Below, piece after piece: positions 1-12,000 of a stretch of 64,000 nt of DNA. Origin of the DNA: Caprella mutica (lineage: Eukaryota; Arthropoda; Malacostraca; Amphipoda; Caprellidae). Made by a program: the position numbers and the translations under genes. The stretch lies in assembly GCA_947561585.1 (NCBI GenBank), contig CANNZV010002331.1, positions 79,452 to 143,451 of the forward strand. Direction: 5' to 3'. Numbering within the stretch: position 1 is the first letter of the stretch; every line of letters starts with the position of its first letter. The notes below the pieces were generated by a model, which worked only from the letters and a program-made list of their open reading frames with translations, was not told the origin of the DNA and did no database searches.

Positions 1-967
1 ATGTACAATCAGAGGAAAGAGTCACTGTGATGATGTACTATCAGTGGAAAGAGTCACTGTAATGATGTAATATCAGAGAAAAGAGTCACTGTGTTGATGT
101 ACTATCAGAAAAAAGAGTCACTGTGATGTTGTACTAGCAGAGAGAAGAGTCACTGTGATGATGAACTATTAGAGAAAAGAGTCACTGTGATGATGTACTA
201 TCAGAGAAAAGTCACTGTGATGATGTACTATCAGAGAAAAGAGTCACTGTGATGATGTACTATCAGAGAAAAGAGTCACTGTGATGATGTACTATCAGAG
301 AAAAGAGTCACTGTGATGATGTACTATCAGAGAAAAGAGTCACTGTGATGATGTACTATCAGAGAAAAGTCACTGTGATGATGTACTATCAGAGAAAAGA
401 GTCACTGTGATGATGTACTATCAGAGAAAAGAGTCACTGTGATGATGTACTATCAGAGAAAAGAGTCACTGTGATGATGTACTATCAGAAAGAAGAGTCA
501 CTGTGATGATGTACTATCAGAGAAAAGAGTCACTGTGATGATGTACTATCAGAGAAAAGAGTCGATGTGATGATTTACTATCAGAGAAAAGAGTCACTGT
601 GATGATGTACTATCAGAGAAAAGTCACTGTGATGATGTACCTACTATCAGAAAAAAGAGTCACTGTGATGATGTACTATCAGAGAAAAGAGTCACTGTGA
701 TGATTTACTATCAGAGAAAAGTCACTGTGATGATGTACTATCAGAGAAAAGAGTCACTGTGATGATGTACTATCAGAGAAAAGAGTCTCTGTGATGATGT
801 ACTATCAGAGAAAAGAGTCACTGTGATGATGTACTGTTAGAGAAAAGAGTCACTGTGATGATGTACTATCAGAGAAAAGAGTCACTGTGATGATGTACTA
901 TTAGAGAAAAGAGTCACTGTGATGATGTACTATCAGAGAAAAGAGTCACTGTAATGATGTACTATCA
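1..967. repeat. 32-bp minisatellite/satellite array
   Basis: About thirty head-to-tail copies of a 32-bp unit built around GATGATGTACTATCAGAG followed by AAAAGAGTCACTGT. Several copies are 28 bp because one AGAG is missing, and scattered point changes occur. The array runs off the left edge of the window. The same unit recurs in inverted orientation inside a hAT element at 51458-52562, and a single degenerate copy lies near 40831. No ORF or gene is visible inside. Confidence 0.97.
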
Positions 968-1983
968 GATGATGATGTACATGTTTCTAATTTCATAAAT
1001 CTCTGTTTTTAATTTGCTATTATTTTAAAATTTCAAAATTTGAAATTATTTTAAAATTTCAAAATTTCGAATTATTTTAAAATTTCAAGGCCAATTTCAA
1101 AATATCTACAAGCATAACAATTAGTAAAGTGTCTTTTTCGATGTGTGAAATTGGTAAACTGAGATGAAAATCGATACATATAAATAATAAGCATTGAATG
1201 GATAAGACTTGTAACTTCTAAACAGAAAATATACAGTAAACTTACTTCAGAAGAATTGTCCGAAATGAGAAGTACAAACCAGGATTTTAGTTGGCATTTC
1301 TTTTTGTGTTTTTTATTTCTTTGGTTGGTTCTTATCTCGCCATTATCTTCCCTTTTCTTTCTTTTGTACTTTATCTAACCATTATCATTTCTATTTTCTG
1401 TCGTACTTCTGCTATTTAATGAATAACGATGTTGATTGAATCACGAGTTTTATTTTTGTTGTGGTCATCCGTGGTTTTGGAGATCTACATGAAAACATGA
1501 AGGACTGATTTTGGGCCTATCTGCCTATCTAACATGGTAAAGCTGTGTTAGATAGGCACATTAAACTAGGACAGTATGTAAAACATATAAAAGTTATGAT
1601 GTAGAATTGAAAGATATCCAAAATAGTTGACATATTTATTTGAATAAATTACTGTTACTTCAGACATATGGAATGTATTTAAGTAGTTAGAATAATATTA
1701 TTTGGCCTATAAGTTAGGTAAAGTACTTCAGAATAAATATCCTCATCAACAATTAATAGTTCTATATCTAATAACAAATAACTTTAAGGTTAAACTATTA
1801 TAATGCTCTTAACTATGATAATAAATACAAGATTTCTATGATAAATTAAGTGCTCATTTCACCTGCCCAATAAATATCATTGTGACCACTAGAGCTGTCA
1901 TTATTATGATATGTAATTAATATAATTTACATACAAATAACAGTATATTCCAATTGAATATATCAAACTATATAATTTACGTG
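968..1983. other. AT-rich intergenic stretch
   Basis: No gene seen. Positions 1016-1090 hold about three copies of a 26-bp ATTATTTTAAAATTTCAAA-type repeat. The rest is unstructured AT-rich DNA downstream of the K2P channel gene. Confidence 0.5.
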
Positions 1984-2815
1984 GCCGGAAATTTTGCCGT
2001 ACGAAAATTCGCCGTAAAAAATTTCGCACTAAGGAATTTTTGCACTAAGGAATTTTTCCGTAAAGACTTGTAACTCTCGACTTAAGAACCCCAGACAAAT
2101 CAAGTGATCACCACATTAATTGTTAGAATTGAGAGGGTCACAATAGTTTAACAAGACACTTGGTAGCAAACAATAACAATTTCATACAAAGAAAATATAA
2201 AATTGAATGGACAATCACACTTAATTATTTGTTCTTAGATTGCTCTTTATTTTTCTATAAAACTTAATTTTGATGATGTCATGAAAATTTTTCATGATAT
2301 CAGTTGGTAAACTTGTTACCAAATGCAATTACACAATCAACTTGTGTTATGTCTCATTGTCCATCAAATTAAATTGATTTTTTTACCATGTTTATCAATT
2401 TTTATAACGCTACTTGCAATTTTAGAGGATAGCGAAAAGATTGTGATCTTCAACTAGGAGGTCTTAGATTTTTGTATTAGGTAGGAATTCTGGTATTCTT
2501 CATTTACTATCACCTCTTCACATTCCTCTTCCATCCGTGAGTGCAGTCACCGGTACTTGTGTCATTTTTCGTCACATACCTTGGTAAGTGACTGCATTCA
2601 CGTAGTATCTTTTCTGCATCCATGAGCATTAAATCCGACGGTTCACGAAGCTTTGTTCACGAAGCCACATTCCCTTCTGACTGCTTCCTCCAGTCCCTTG
2701 TACTTAATTTCCTTTTGACATAAGCGATATTTACGGCGAAAATTCCTTGCGGCGAATTTTCTTGCGGCGAAATTTCTTACGGCGAATTTTCTTGCGGCGA
2801 AAATTCCTAGTACGT
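1984..2815. mobile_element. Foldback-like element with iterated CGGCGAAAATT ends
   Basis: The left end (1984-2075) carries repeated motifs of the form GCCGTACGAAAATTCGCCGT and CACTAAGGAATTTTT. The right end (2730-2815) carries five inverted versions such as CGGCGAATTTTCTTG. Inverted, internally iterated ends about 740 bp apart suggest a non-autonomous DNA transposon of foldback type. The interior contains the dispersed repeat described at 2395-2728. No transposase is visible. Confidence 0.6.
2395..2728 (+). repeat. Dispersed repeat family R1, copy 1
   Basis: About 330 bp beginning near AACGCTACTTGCAATTTTAG and ending near CTTTTGACATAAGCGATAT. Recognisable relatives lie at 7975-8300 (plus), 12010-12350 (minus), 12490-12560 (plus, partial) and 37245-37345 (plus, partial). 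No coding potential is seen. In two of the loci it sits next to iterated foldback-type ends, so it may be the body of a non-autonomous transposon rather than a SINE. Confidence 0.65.
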
Positions 2816-2912
2816 GTAATTTATACTTCAAATTACAGATTTTCTAACCATATTAGCACAAAGAAAAGCATACAGGACTAGGTTAGTCCCTCAAGCAGCC
2901 TGCAAATTAGTA

Positions 2913-2918
2913 TTTATT
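2913..2918 (-). promoter_or_regulatory. Candidate polyadenylation signal of the K2P gene
   Basis: AATAAA on the minus strand, 15 bases after the TAG stop of the last K2P exon. It is the first such hexamer after the stop. The short 3' UTR it implies is unusual, so a later signal may be the one used. Confidence 0.35.
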
Positions 2919-2933
2919 CTTTTGTTTTAGATT

Positions 2934-3098
2934 CTACACGAGTTTGGAAGAGGCTATCGCCAGAGGCCCTACTTGTGCTGTGGAGAAACGCTTTTCGTTC
3001 TTCTTGTTTTCTTTTCGGATGTTGACGCTGTTTGGGTCGTACTCAGTGGGAGAGGAAGTTTGTCTTATTGGCAGCATTGAAGGACCTCTCACCAGCAT
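2934..3098 (-). CDS. K2P exon 14 (C-terminal tail and stop)
   Basis: 54 residues plus TAG. It opens after a TTTATTTTTAAG acceptor in phase 0, matching exon 13. The tail is polar and ends QVGPLAIASSKLV. It is assigned by phase, position and acceptor; conservation of the tail is not something I can verify. Confidence 0.65.
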   Translation of the reverse strand: MLVRGPSMLPIRQTSSPTEYDPNSVNIRKENKKNEKRFSTAQVGPLAIASSKLV

Positions 3099-6000
3099 CT
3101 TAAAAATAAACAAAAACATTCAATTCTTATTGCAGTCGTTCAAAAATATAGAGAATTGAAATGATTGTATTTATTGAATCCATTATTAAAATAATTAAAT
3201 TTAGTTCCAAGGACAAAGTTTACCAAATGTATGACGCACCCTTTTTCTTCCTTCAATGGTTCAAACACTGTTATGGATATTCTAAAATCTTATAAAATTG
3301 TAAACAGGCAAATCTTTCAAATTTGTACGGTAAATATCGATGTTTTAAGGGTCAAAATTTTTCAATTAGTTGAAATTTTAGTTAATATTAATAATTCATC
3401 AATCTGACCAAATATTCCCTGTGAAAAATGAATATAAATGAAACCTAAGGAACATCTTTTGAAGTGCGGCAATTCCCGCACCATCGTAAAATAGCATTAG
3501 AGGAGGATGGTCATCAATGGGACAAAAAACACAGAAAGATTTATGTTTCATTTACTATGGGCAAAGTATGAAAAATAAAAAATCCATGTGTAATATAGAT
3601 ATTCCTTTATAAAATGAAACTAACTCGAATGCTATCACATATTCTGTTGACTCGAAAAAAAAAAAAAAAATTTCCCATGGTGAACAATAGGACATACCCT
3701 GGTGAACGATGGGACAGTTTATCAAACTTGTTTATTGTTGAGGTTATGGTCAAATTTCAAGTTCGAATTATCTCTTTATGTTGTCCCACACTCAGTTGGT
3801 TCATATAATATCAGTTTAATGTCCTCTAGCTTCACCAAAGCCATGTCAGGAACATTTGTAAAATTAAGCTCATTGCACTCGAATCTTCGCCTAACATCAA
3901 TATTTCATATATATCTTTTTCATGCTTTTGGTCAACAGAATACGTTTTAGAAGTCGCATCAAATTCTACAAGTGCATAAATCTTCATTTCCAACGTTTTC
4001 GGTAGAGATTTAAGTTCTTCAGACGAATGAATCAGTTAGATTAAGAGTTCTATGTATACTAGACCAAGAACAATAGTTCACAGGCCATCTACGGCGGATA
4101 CTTTATGAAGTGATTTCGAATGCCTTATCCTTAGTGGCACCGGCAAAAAGCTTTTCTTTCTCTGGAGTATCAGTTGCAATCATGCTGCGTCTTTTTCTTT
4201 TATTAGTGAAATTTGTTTTCTATGCACTGCTTTGTGATGACCTCAGATTGCTAAAGCCCTTGAACATGGTCGAAAGTACAGCTTCAGCTGGAAGCTCTGT
4301 TTCTACAAGAAGCTCTTAAGCTACAGTTCACGTTATTGTATCAAAACTAGATATTTATTGATTCATATGGAATAACTAGACGGTTTGGTTGACAATAGGG
4401 AACTCTCCCATTGTTAACCAAATTTTCTGAACCAATGATCACCATGACGCCATTTTGAAAACATGAATACAGCTCAACTACAAAAGTATAAAGGCAATCC
4501 TTTCATATGATCATATTTTTACATATTACTTAATATTATAGAAAAATGCCGTAAGCATTATATGTTAAATTAACAGATTTATAACAATTGAAACAAAGTA
4601 CGAAAAATTTAGTTTTCCCACCTCTAAAACACGTTTTCGCTTTTACACAGAGCTGACTGCACCCCAACCGCTTTATGCAATGCGAGTGAATGCACTGAAG
4701 TATGCCTAATTTACCACTAAGATTTTGTTACAAATTACCCTCAAATAAAAAAGTAATTCTGCATGTCCCATTGTTCCCAATGTACCATTGATGACCATCC
4801 TCCCCAAACTCTATATGGCATGTAGTCACACATGCGTCTTTTGGAAGCACGTATAAAAAGAGTTAAAATGAATGTCAATTCTGGACGCAAGAAATTGCGT
4901 CAAAAAGACGCTTGAGCGCGTGGGGTTTAACTTAGGCGTTTACTATTCCGAAAGGCAGGAATCTCACCGACTGCTTAGGTGACAGCATCTGTCCTGACAC
5001 TGTGAGGATGTTTGAAGAGAGTTTTCTCTCCGTATCCAGGCCGTACATGTCCTGGATGTCACTGGAGTCCCTGACTGGTGCCAATACTGGGGGGTGAATG
5101 TGCTGCAGAGCTGTCTGCAGTCTGAAGAATACGTGAGAGTCAGATATTTCATTGATTTATCAGTAGAGGTATTAAAATTCAATGTAAAAGAAAAACATTA
5201 ACACTACTGCAATTGGAGAAAATCACAAAAGAAATCTGTGATGAAATGAAAAATAAAAGGTATATTAAAAAAAGTGTTTCTTCATGTAATGATATTTTCA
5301 TTAGTTTCGTACGTTGTGTGTAATATCCTTTTAACACATTTATTCATTCAATCATTACAATCACTTATCCAAAATCAGATACGTAAACATTCAACATTAG
5401 AAACATCACCTGTGAGATGTAGAGTCACTGTCATCATCTTCTTTTTGGCAGCAGATGATGGAGAAACATTTGCCCACATTCTGAAAGAGAAATAATGGAA
5501 TATTAAAGCATTCGAATCAATATTTGCAAAGATATATGTTATGGTGGGGCCATCGGAGATTAACAGGAGACCTCTACTTGATCGTCTATGGCCCCACCAA
5601 AAGGCTAAAACAAGCTACGAAAATGCCAATGAAAAAACCGAAATAGCTATCGAAATTAAGACATAAATAACAATGAATTGAGTTGATAATATTAAAAAGT
5701 GATCCAAAATGCATTTTTGGTCAAACTAAAGTTTATGTAAAGTCCATTCTACAATAGACTTTAACTGAATACATATTTATGAATTGGCATAAATCTAATT
5801 ATTTCTTAGGTGGGAAACGAAAATTAGTATACAAACTGACTATTCTTATCAGTAACTACGTATATAATGCCATGTCTTGTTTGAGTACAGGTAGCATAGT
5901 ATCCATTAATTTTATTTCAGACTTTTGGTTGTTAGACGTTTTCGAGTGTATTTTCAAAGTTCACCCAAATTTATCCATTGAAATAATCATTGTTGGAAAA

Positions 6001-9000
6001 TATATTTTTTTCAGTTATGAATAAAGTAGGTTTATGAAACCTAGTAAGACTTCAAATAAACTCACCCGAATGATGTGGTTGAGGGCTTGTTTTATCGTGA
6101 TGGATATCACGTTGAAGAGAGAATAAATACAGCAACATCCTAACACAAGCACGAAAAAATTGAAGAATCTGAAAAAAAAATCGATCATAGAGCTGGTTTT
6201 ACATATTTACATATCATAAATATTTACATATCAAATATTTACGTATCACCATCTCAGTAAAATTTATACGTTCGCTTGATAAGTGAAGACACATTTATTT
6301 AACATGTTAGAAAATTTAAGGGTGTAACAAAAATTCTCTATAAAATATTCTGCACACGTCCTAAAGTTAAATTATATCATTCAACAAGTATCAATGTCAC
6401 GAGAGATAACTAAATTGAACTTTAGATTCAAAAGTACAATACTATAATGTAGTAGTGGTCCCTAGTGGAGTAGCATTCACACTAGTACTGAAACATCTGT
6501 GCGATTTTTCAGTGTATCTTCACTGTTTCTTTATATCTCTGTCACGTTTTCGACCACGAAGAGTGGAGTTGTTCAAGTGTTTATCGTGTATACACATCTA
6601 AATGTCTAGTAGTAGCTTACCCACATGCAATTCTTTCTGATGCATACGATTGATTTCCTTAACAATTCTACATTACAAAAACTATTCTTTTAATAAAATC
6701 AATAATTTTTAATACCATGGAGTGAATTCAGTACCTATAAGCGTAGACAACAGAACCGTAGAATTGATTTTCTTGCTGAGTAGCAACCAGGTCACCAAAA
6801 CCAATGGTAGCGAATGACACGAAGCAGAAATAAAAGCTGTCCACGTAGCTCCACTCTTCCATCTGAAGCAAAGATATCACCGGTATGAATAATTATGGTT
6901 AACTGGTATCATTTAACGGCTTCATATATGATTATTGTCGGGAATCTATTTTAATTTGCACTAGACATTTTTGTATATAGGTACCTACATTCTCCAAAAC
7001 TCACATGCATGAAGACCGAAGCGGCTAGAAGTTGAACTGTCACACTGATTAATCCTAGGTAGACCAAAACTCTGAAAATGATGGAGAAATATATTTATCA
7101 ATTAACAATTTAAAAAATTAAAATTTATTAATTACAAAGAGTATGTGAGAACAACTGCAAATGGAGCAGTTTTGCGAGTTGTCATCTTTTGATGGAGTGG
7201 ACCAACGGGGCGAAGAGCTTATCAGTTGAAGACTAAACAGTAAACATCAGCCAGTACTGCCAGACTTGATGATGCCAGAGCCTCTTGAGAAATATCTGAT
7301 TACACCAGTTATTTCAGAAAAAGAAGGTTACTTGTAAGTGACCAATTCAGCAGACCCCTTTACAACGGCTCTGCTTACTTTTGGTATAGACGAAATGGCT
7401 TACAGGGTTGAGTCAGAGTTCAATGTTTGGTATTTGGTCGATATCCGGTCACCCTGGTTCGATGTAGACATTGTAGATCATGGAAGTACTATTGTAGATA
7501 TGCCGAAGAGTTTTGCTACATGCATGGGTCGTCATAGTTTGGTTGAGTGCCATGGGACTTGACATTAATTGAGTAAAATGTGACCAAGCTTTGTGCCCGG
7601 TATATTCCACCCGGTATATTCCGCTCTGGTATATTCCACCATAGGTAGATTCCACCTCGGTAAGTTCCACCCCACTTTACAGGTTAGTTTTGGTTTGTCA
7701 TTACTATCAATAATTTATTAATAATTTGTATAATACTAGGTAACTTGCATTTACTTTATATCAAATTTAACCTTTTTGTTGACCAGTCACAAGATGATTA
7801 TTTTTCACTACACATGTTATAGAACAACAGATAGAAAGGTTGTGTGAACGAACTTTATCATTTTAATATATTCTGAAGCTGTCTGTGGTGAATAGAAGGA
7901 AAGGGGGTTGCAGCTCTTGGGTCCCAAACTGTCGTAATTCGGATTATGTTTTTCTTCTCTTTCAATGTTTATCATCCTCTAACCGCTACTTGCAGTTTTA
8001 GAGCACAGCGCTAGGTTTATGCTCTTGACCTACGAGGTCTTAGATTTTCGTTTTGGTTTGGCTCGTTGGCATCATTTACTATCACTTCTTCCTTTTTCTC
8101 TTACATCCACGTTTCGAACAACCAGTGCTTGCTTCTTTCGTAATCACATTCCTTGGTAGGTGACTGCATTCACTGAGTACCTATTCTGTTTACGTGAGCA
8201 TTGTCAACGGCAGATACTACGTGGTTTTTGATCATGGAGCCAATTTCCTTACTGACTGCTTCTTGTAGTCCTTTGTATTAAAAATCTTTCTAAAGGATGG
8301 TTGGCTGGTGCAGCGGGACGGAGAATAGAAAGAAAAATTTAATAAAGCTTCTTGATTAAATCATTGGAAAGAACCGAATTTTTTTTATGTTTTCTAAATT
8401 TGCTATTTATTTCAAGAAGCTTACTTTTTCTAACATAGAATTGAAAAAAGACGCAAATATGAATTTGATTTTATGCAGCATTTCCTCACTGCCCCACTTC
8501 ATTTAACTTAACTAGGTAGTAGCTAGACAATAGTTTAAAATAACAACAACATCAATTCACCCATATGAATGTAAAGGAAAAATTGATTATTCTGTTTCAT
8601 GTAATGTTAGGAAACGAATGTGCAGGTTACCCACAGCAACAAAGTATATCTACATTGAATTTAACTTTCAGTATGAGAACAGGGAGACAACACGTCTTTC
8701 TGAACTGAAATATTTGAGTATTGCATTCCTTTTAATTAGTTTAAACTGTATAGTTTTCAAAATGACTTTAAAATATCGAATGGAACCTTTTTTCAAGATT
8801 ATATATTTTGAGGTAGAAAAACTCGTTATTCCATTAACGTTCAACATACCTAATATGATACACAATACATAATATATAAAGAATACAAAATATAATTTTT
8901 TTGGGGCTGAAGCAATTGTAACTCAATGCATTCTTTGCCGATGAAGTAGATATTAAATATCATGATAAAGTGATATTGCGTTTTATTTGTTGTTAAGACA

Positions 9001-12000
9001 TGCATTTTGAGTATCATTCTTTACCTGTAAACAGAAGGTTTCCATGCATTTACATCAGATGGGCTATTTTCGGGAGAAGAGTTGCCATCCTTTTCTTTTT
9101 TGCCTCCTATTTTATTTTTCAGTTTCTTCATTTTCTTTTGTCGAAGATAGTTTAACCTGTTTGAAATATTCTAACGAATCAGCATCTCTTCAATATTCGA
9201 AAACTATAATCAGTGAGAATATTGAGCTTACTTCATAAAATAGGCCATTAGAGTGATGATTCTCTCCAAAAAGAGGTTAAAGAATAGGATTCCGGATGAG
9301 CAGCCGATTAGTCCGTAGAGTATACAAAATATTTTACCCTGAACGGTACGTGGTGAAGCTGCACCGTATCCTGAAAATTAATATAGCATTATTTTCATAT
9401 AATACTTTTTAGATAAAAGTTTTGTGCTACATGTTGCCTCAGTTTTTACCTATCGTTGAAACAACCGTGTAGACGAAGTTGAAACTTCCAGAGTAGTCCC
9501 AACTTCTACTGGCACCGAGTAAACCAGAATCTGAGGCATTGCCCCACCTGGTGAGACACAGAGTACCACATTTCAAACGAAATGTCAGTGAAGTCAGATA
9601 AAATGACAATGGTCAGTAATGTAAGATAGGCCACTTGATGGTAATAACATTCTTGAAATTGACTCTAATGTTCTTGAAAAGATTTATGCTGAACGAAATT
9701 TCCATATTTTCGAGAGATAAAATCTCAACGTTGAGAGTTTTTTTGGAAGATGTCTGAAGAAAGGTGTCTATTCTTCATCAGGAACAAATGTTTCAACACT
9801 TCTTTTCTTGATGATGAAAAGACATCTTCAATATCATCATCTTAATAACCTTCATGTTGATGTTCCTTTAAAACTACACACTTTCATATTTATTAAATAA
9901 CTACTGATTAATAAGTAATTCTGAAACATTTTTCCAAACTTATTTCATGTAATCAAATGTAAATAAATTGGAAATTTCATGATCTTTTTTGTATTAAAAA
10001 CCTAACGGAATTCGTTTACTAGGACATGGTTATAGAGTACGAGTTAAAAAAGCGGGTAAGAAAGTAAAATAGCTATAATTATTGTAGTTTTCTTTGGCTA
10101 ATGCATATTTTTTTCAGCTATAACCACATTTTTAAATTGTTTCGATATTCCTAATAGTTTTTCTACAGGGTGATCATAAGTGAAGGGTGGTGAAAACGCT
10201 CTTGCGCGAGATATGTAATTGTTAAAGGATACCAAATTAGGTTTGTTTAGCCAGAATTTACTTAGTTATAGTAAAGAAATAATTGCATATTATAAATATC
10301 TAAAGTAAACACATTGTATACTAAGAATAATCACTATCCCCCATTTTTTCAATACATTTATGCACTCTTTTTCTGACAGTTTTCACTTTTCATTAATCTT
10401 TTGATCACGTCATGATTAGCTTTCACAAAAAATCAGATTAGCAGGTGAGGAGGACCATACATCACTTTACAAATGACCACACAAGAAAAATATCGAAAGC
10501 AGTTGAATCTGAGCTCTTCGGAGGCTATTTTTAAATGCTATTTAATTTTTGGAATTAATTACTCGAGGTTCGAAAACTTCACCAATTCTTTCTTCGACAA
10601 CATGTGTTGTGTGTACTGGATACAATACTGCATCTACTATACTCTTTTCAGAGTTTCTCCATAAATACGTCATTTTTACATAATTACCTGTTAATTCAAT
10701 ATAAGGGTTCTTAAAATTATACTCATTTTCGGAGATTAAACCTACTGTTTTGATTAACAAGGTTTGAAAAATCCTCGTAAGTAGAAAAACTATTAGGTAT
10801 ATGAAAACAAACGAAAAATGTTGTTACAGCTGGAAAAATTCTGCATTAGCCAAATGAAACCAGATGATGATCCGGTGGTTCTTGTTAAAGTTATAGAGAT
10901 ATTAATTTCATACCCACTTTCATTAAAATATAAAACAAAACAATTCATATAATTTTATCAAATTAATTTGATAAAATGTTGTATTTATTGCAGTGTTAAG
11001 GATGGAAACATAAGCGGCTATCGCTCTACTGAATTGAACTAAAATAATAAAAAATGATGGTTATTCACTTATAGTACAAAATATATTTCGCTGCAACTTT
11101 TTATAAATTCACGAAAATGTAACTAATCTTATCAAGGAGCATCAATAATATAAAACAATGAATCAGAATATTTCTAAAACTCTTATTAAATCATATAATA
11201 AAGCCATCTGGCGATAAAAACCTGTAACACCGTAGGTACGTTTGTCACATTTATGTTCATATTTGCCGAAAAAATCTGTGCTGACACCATCTACGGCAAA
11301 TTTGACTATTAATCTTGATTATCCATTTGTATAAACACTAATTTCTAAATGATTTCACTATATTAAGATGCCAAATTTCTAAAAACTGTCCAACTAATGT
11401 ATGTTCATTAGTTAGTGAAATAAAGCATGAAAAGAGTTGCTCTGGGTCTTCAACTCCACAACACCAGAAAGAACCTGGAACTCCTTAAACACTCACTGAT
11501 ATAACAATTCTTCCACCTGCTCCCAACTGCAGTTTCCATTCATGAGGGACAGCTTCACACTCGACAGTTTGGCATTCATCATCTCGGCAACTTGGCCCCT
11601 ATCAAGGTAATAACGGAACACGAGTTAAACTTTACCATGTATAGTCCAAGACAAAGTCATTGGTATACTTCGAATTGAATAAAGTATTAGAAGCAACATC
11701 CATATAGTTTTAAGGCAATATATCGGGATTTGGGAACGTTGTTATGGGTAAGCTTTCCCTATTTTTACCAAACAGAGAAGAAAAGAATTAGTGTACATTC
11801 ATATTGCTTTCTATTCTTATAGATATGAAAAATAATTCAGAATTAACATTGCATTTACATTTATATTAAATTTATTGTTAGATGGTCAAGTTAAACTCAC
11901 CCCATTTTAAAACTGGTAATGCTTGCCGGGCATAGCAAATCAAGAGAAGCGAAAAATTCTTAGGAATCATAAGAAATATTTTTATTATTCATTTTAGTAG

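Larger units (their letters stand above)
7072..9024. other. K2P intron 9
   Basis: Contains a run of iterated CCGGTATATTCCA-type motifs at 7596-7672 and an R1 repeat copy at 7975-8300. No exon is seen in the remainder. Confidence 0.6.

Noticed and set aside
1..967. CRISPR-like regular repeats
   Set aside because: Repeats are head-to-tail with no unique spacers and lie in an animal genome; it is a satellite.
5423..5445. GAGTCACTGTCATCATC in K2P exon 12 resembling the 32-bp satellite
   Set aside because: Only about 17 bases match, in the coding sequence of a Ser/Asp run; chance similarity is more likely than an insertion.
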